A stretch of 64,000 bases of DNA from UBA974 sp002292405 (GTDB lineage Bacteria > Bacteroidota > Bacteroidia > Flavobacteriales_D > Sanyastnellaceae): contig CALTBR010000003.1 of the NCBI GenBank assembly GCA_943842425.1, positions 868,001 through 932,000 of the forward strand, in the 5' to 3' direction. Of the stretch, positions 61,525 to 64,000 are shown piece by piece (the stretch's first letter is position 1; each line of letters begins with the position of its first letter). Made by a program: the position numbers and the translations under genes. The notes under the pieces were generated by a model. The model was not told where the DNA came from, made no database searches, and saw only the letters and a program-made list of their open reading frames with translations.

Positions 61525-62199
61525 TTAGTCTTTAATGCAGCGTGCGGAGAAGCCTAGATCTTTACCTTCCATATTTTTTTCAATGCTATCGTATTTAAAT
61601 AGACCTCTTTTCCAAGCCCAAGAAGTATTTTCAATCGTTTCACTGGATGTCCAAAAACCACAATAATCCTCGACCATTATAAATACGTGGGAATAAATAC
61701 CACCTGCTATGGCATTAAACCCTGTTGAATTTGTTCCATTCCATTGAATTTCTGATTTTAAATATTTCCCTTGATTTGTGTCAAATCTGAAGTCACTTTT
61801 AGCTTCTTCTTCTGACATTCCAAGGTGAATTTCTAAACTTGACCAATCACCGTCGGATGGTATATGCCATCCACTTGGGCAAATACCCTCAGTCATCACG
61901 GCAGACCAGTTGTACAAGACTCCGTAAGTCTTGAAGTTATTTGTTGTCATAGCTGCATCTACATCTGTACCTTGGTAGTCGTAAACGTAGTAATATGGAT
62001 CTGTTGCACTTCTTTTATCTGCTGGCACAACACTTGGAAGGTATCTGCAATTCTCAGCAAACCAACAGTGATCACCAATCTCTACAATGTCATATTCATA
62101 TCCTTGGTATGCTACCGAGGTCTGGTTGTTACATGGAGATTGAGCGTACAAGCCAACCCCCATCATCAAACACAATATAACAGCAACTAAATATCTCAT
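61525..62199 (-). CDS. FISUMP domain-containing secreted protein
   Basis: A 224-residue protein with a signal peptide (RYLVAVILCLMMGVGLYAQ). The rest is one FISUMP (Fibrobacter succinogenes major paralogous) domain: YDIVEIGDHCWFAENCRYLP, GVLYNWSAVM, CPSGWHIPSDGDW, SGFNAIAGG, FWTSSE and the end ARCIKD. These domains occur in secreted, surface or adhesive proteins; no sorting domain follows. The 3' end overlaps the nuclease gene by 11 bp tail-to-tail. The segment is bracketed by a 30-bp direct repeat (61471-61500, 62305-62334). Confidence 0.88.
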   Translation of the reverse strand: MRYLVAVILCLMMGVGLYAQSPCNNQTSVAYQGYEYDIVEIGDHCWFAENCRYLPSVVPADKRSATDPYYYVYDYQGTDVDAAMTTNNFKTYGVLYNWSAVMTEGICPSGWHIPSDGDWSSLEIHLGMSEEEAKSDFRFDTNQGKYLKSEIQWNGTNSTGFNAIAGGIYSHVFIMVEDYCGFWTSSETIENTSWAWKRGLFKYDSIEKNMEGKDLGFSARCIKD

Positions 62200-62304
62200 A
62201 GTCTATAATTTAGACTTACAAGATACAGCTATTCAGATTTATAGCCTCGGCATATCAGAAAGTTTAAGACTAAGTAGTGCTAAGCACTAAGTAACAGCAA
62301 GACT

Positions 62305-62334
62305 AGAAAGGCTTAGACGAGTATCTTGAAATGA
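62305..62334 (+). repeat. 30-bp direct repeat, copy 2 (remnant of nuclease 3' end)
   Basis: AGAAAGGCTTAGACGAGTAT, identical over 20 bases to copy 1, followed by CTTGAAATGA (8 of 10 matching). Translated it reads KGLDEYLEMIK and stop, preceded by an in-frame stop, so it is a non-coding remnant of a C-terminal coding segment. Confidence 0.85.
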
Positions 62335-62952
62335 TTAAATAATGGATTTAGTTACACTAGTTAATAATGGTGCTCCTGAATAAAGAGCACTTGATTTAAT
62401 CAGAGTAGCCTCATAATAGGGGAAATTCATTCCTGCTACTGGCGACCAGATTCTTAGTGTCATAATTTCATCAGTAGTGAAATCAAAGTCTAATGTAGCA
62501 GTTGATACAATACCATTGGCATTTAGATCATAGACTGAGGAACCAGCCGAACTAGTCGTCCAGCTAACATGATAACTTGCTCCAGGTGGAAAGGGAAATA
62601 CATTAATTATTTCTAATTCTATGTCATCCGTTGTTGAATCATCTAACCATATTCTAACTAGACCATCATTATACAAATCAACATCTCCACTATTGGTGTT
62701 TACAATACTAAATGCTTGCTGATCTTGCAAAGCTTGATAGAGGATCTGTATCCACTCACTAAGCGCTGTATCCCCTACCATAATCTCTGCTGGAGAGAAA
62801 GGACTCCCGTAAGCAGATATTGTGTTTAAGACATCAGAAACAGCTACATACTGATCGTTGTCAGAATCAGGATTATACGGGTATGTAAGCGGTTCTTGAG
62901 CTGTGAGAGACAGCGTAAAGACACATAACAAAGAAGTAAGTAAATATCTCAT
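62335..62952 (-). CDS. secreted protein of unknown function
   Basis: A 205-residue protein with a signal peptide (RYLLTSLLCVFTLSLTAQ) similar to that of the FISUMP protein at 61525-62199. Near residues 22-50 it has PYNPDSDNDQYVAVSDVLN, which resembles the Asp-rich, EF-hand-like stretch seen at the start of several Flavobacteriales secreted proteins. The remainder is beta-rich without a recognised domain. Its 3' end abuts the second copy of the 30-bp repeat. Confidence 0.7.
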   Translation of the reverse strand: MRYLLTSLLCVFTLSLTAQEPLTYPYNPDSDNDQYVAVSDVLNTISAYGSPFSPAEIMVGDTALSEWIQILYQALQDQQAFSIVNTNSGDVDLYNDGLVRIWLDDSTTDDIELEIINVFPFPPGASYHVSWTTSSAGSSVYDLNANGIVSTATLDFDFTTDEIMTLRIWSPVAGMNFPYYEATLIKSSALYSGAPLLTSVTKSII

Positions 62953-62962
62953 AATTTAAGTT

Positions 62963-64000
62963 TTAATCCTTTATGCAACGAGAAGAAAAGCCATTTGAAT
63001 TTAGGAAGGTGCTTCGATGGACATTAATGGAAGTACTGTAGATTTCACGTCTTTTTTGGTTTGAAGACCACCAGGCGCCACTGACACCTTCGCCACCAAA
63101 AATCGGATCCCCCCCAGTCCGCGCTATAACGGTAACCGCCTGGCAAGCCGTTAAAACCACTTGAGTTAGTCGCACCTGTATTTGGTGGAAGCCAGAGGTT
63201 ATAGCCCACTTGCTTCATCTTGCCTCCTGCAACTCCCTCTCCTCCTAAGAAATCGGTTAGTTGTGTAAACTCCTCATCTGTTGGAAAGCCCCAACCACTT
63301 GGGCAAACATTACCTGTAAATGCACCTAACATATTGTATAGCACCCCGTACGTCTCATAGTTAGTAGTTGCTTTAGCAGCTGAAACATCTGTTCCTTCGT
63401 AGCCATAAACGTAGTAGTGAGGGGAATTAGCACTTCCAATAGAGGAAGGCGATACATCTGGTAAGTAACGACAGTTCTCTGAAAACCAACACTGATCTCC
63501 GATTTGAACTGTAGAATAGTTATAACCTTGATGATTAATCTCATCTCCACAAGAATTGAAAGGACTTGAACAAAATTCAAACCATTCATATGGCCAGTTC
63601 TCATTTAAATAAAACGAAGTGTGGATGGAACATCTATTTTCATCTGAAAGAGAAGAAGCCTGATCAAAAATAGAGGTCATAGTTGTTACACTTGACACAT
63701 TCCAGGCAGAAATATCTTCATTAAAATTAGAAGCACCATTGAACATATAGTCCATATTAGTTACACTTGATACATCCCAAGACGACAGATCACTATTGAA
63801 ATTAGAAGTACCAGTAAACATTCCGAACATCGTCGTTACGCTTGAAACATCCCAAGAGGAAATATCTCCACTAAAACCAGAATTACCAAACATATTAGAC
63901 ATATCTGTCACACTTGATACATCCCAAGAGGAGAGATTTCCATTGAAACTAGAATAATAAAACATATTACCCATATTCGTCACACTTGATACATCCCATA
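62963..64000 (-). pseudogene. BspA-like repeat plus FISUMP surface protein, frameshifted, 5' end beyond window
   Basis: The frame is open at the window edge. From the N-terminal side it has five BspA-like (DUF285) units of 24-25 residues around WDVSSVTxMxxMF, then a linker, then a FISUMP domain (STVQIGDQCWFSENCRYLP, CPSGWGFPTDEEF, SGFNGLPGGYRY). The frame then breaks at a run of seven G (C on the plus strand, 63109-63115). With six G it reads SADWGDPIFGGEGVSGAWWSS and continues to the normal FISUMP end SSRCIKD at 62963; with seven it stops at 63045. The reading frame change falls exactly in the homopolymer. Sequencing error, pseudogene, or a phase-variable tract are all possible. Confidence 0.75.
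63650..64000 (-). repeat. five tandem 72-75 bp BspA-like coding repeats
   Basis: Each unit encodes SSWDVSSVT-x-M-x2-MF; on the plus strand the core is CACTTGATACATCCCA or a close variant, at intervals of 72-75 bp. The array runs off the window end. Confidence 0.9.

Larger units (their letters stand above)
59782..61535 (+). pseudogene. six-repeat zinc-ribbon (DUF4379-type) protein with Vsr/PD-(D/E)XK-like nuclease domain, frameshifted
   Basis: Read with one added base near 60028-60031, the gene gives about 584 residues in one frame. It starts MRKPKKGQSLAEKYPELAAQWHPTKNG (cited in part: LAEKYPELAAQWHP) and carries six tandem units of about 65 residues, each built on LAAQWHPTKNG, WWKC, DHEW and CPxC, matching the DUF4379 probable zinc-ribbon family. 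The C-terminal domain (from about 61060) has SIDIYIPLLHLGVEFDGSYWH followed by KTKKLKREGFNILRVREEPL, cited as short blocks; this is the layout of Vsr-like PD-(D/E)XK nucleases. At the break the run TCCAAACAAAACC lacks one A compared with what restores NCLSKTKPKLSKEWHPTKNG. Without it the first frame stops at 60081. The second frame is open from the break to 61535. A DNA-binding, nuclease-type protein is inferred. Confidence 0.75.

Noticed and set aside
60411..61535. Independent 374-residue gene starting at GTG 60411
   Set aside because: The GTG is the Val of a CPVC zinc knuckle in the middle of repeat three; the frame is open upstream to the frameshift, so this is the 3' part of one longer gene.
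62963..63175. Separate 70-residue gene at the end of the BspA-FISUMP gene
   Set aside because: Its text is the normal C terminus of the FISUMP domain, displaced by the G7 tract.
57229..64000. Duplicated tRNA-Gly 3' end as attachment site
   Set aside because: I searched by eye for GTTCGAATCTCG and nearby text downstream and found no second copy before the window ends; a right-hand site could lie outside.

Overview
The window is a chromosomal segment of a Bacteroidota bacterium, most likely a marine-type member of the Flavobacteriales. Evidence: two secreted proteins with C-terminal type IX secretion (T9SS) sorting domains, Bacteroidota promoters of the form TTG-N19-TAnnTTTG, few Shine-Dalgarno sequences, frequent TTG/GTG starts, no tuf gene in the str operon, and family-typical neighbourhoods (rplQ-carA-eno; murA beside a DUF4290 gene; alaS divergent from an M23 peptidase and a MerR regulator). 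No species can be named from the sequence alone.

Layout. 1-5.9 kb: the frameshifted 3' part of a FadL/OmpP1-type outer-membrane channel; a coiled-coil DUF164 protein and a Nif3-like protein on the minus strand; and, divergent from these, a lipid A cluster (lpxK, a TlpA-like lipoprotein, an lpxH-like gene). 5.9-16.7 kb: a 1070-residue T9SS cargo with Asp-box repeats, lipA, an outer-membrane protein, rmuC, a GWxTD lipoprotein, rlmB, eno and carA. 16.8-34.8 kb: an uninterrupted minus-strand str-S10-spc-alpha cluster (rpsL to rplQ, 30 genes including infA, map, secY and the 38-codon rpmJ) driven by a recognisable promoter upstream of rpsL. 35-57.2 kb: a UvrD/PcrA helicase, a lipoprotein, an esterase, a T9SS-exported agmatine-deiminase-like protein, a queD-folE-BI-1 operon, hldD, a MerR regulator, an M23 peptidase, alaS, a grpE-dnaJ-ABC transporter-ppx-response regulator operon, a TlpA-like thioredoxin, murA, a DUF4290 gene and tRNA-Gly(GCC).

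The 6.7 kb after the tRNA differs from everything before it and looks like an accessory region. It holds a gene-free stretch with a perfect palindrome and iteron-like repeats; a roughly 500-residue protein that I read as a winged-helix domain fused to a minimal family-A (Pol I-like) polymerase palm; an HNH-like protein; a protein with six tandem zinc-ribbon (DUF4379-type) repeats and a C-terminal Vsr/PD-(D/E)XK-like nuclease domain, broken by a single-base frameshift; and minus-strand FISUMP/BspA-like surface-protein genes, one with a frame-breaking G7 tract. A 30-bp direct repeat flanks one FISUMP gene. No integrase or recombinase is visible, so the mobility of this region is an inference.

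Recurrent molecular oddities in the core genome are loss of metal- or catalysis-related cysteines (MurA Cys to Asp, DnaJ with only one of two zinc centres, DUF164 protein without zinc ligands, Cys-free S4/S14/L36) and several genes whose TAnnTTTG -7 box ends 4-5 nt before the start codon, which would give leaderless mRNAs. Three reading frames are interrupted (start of window, nuclease gene, last FISUMP gene); sequencing error cannot be excluded for any of them.
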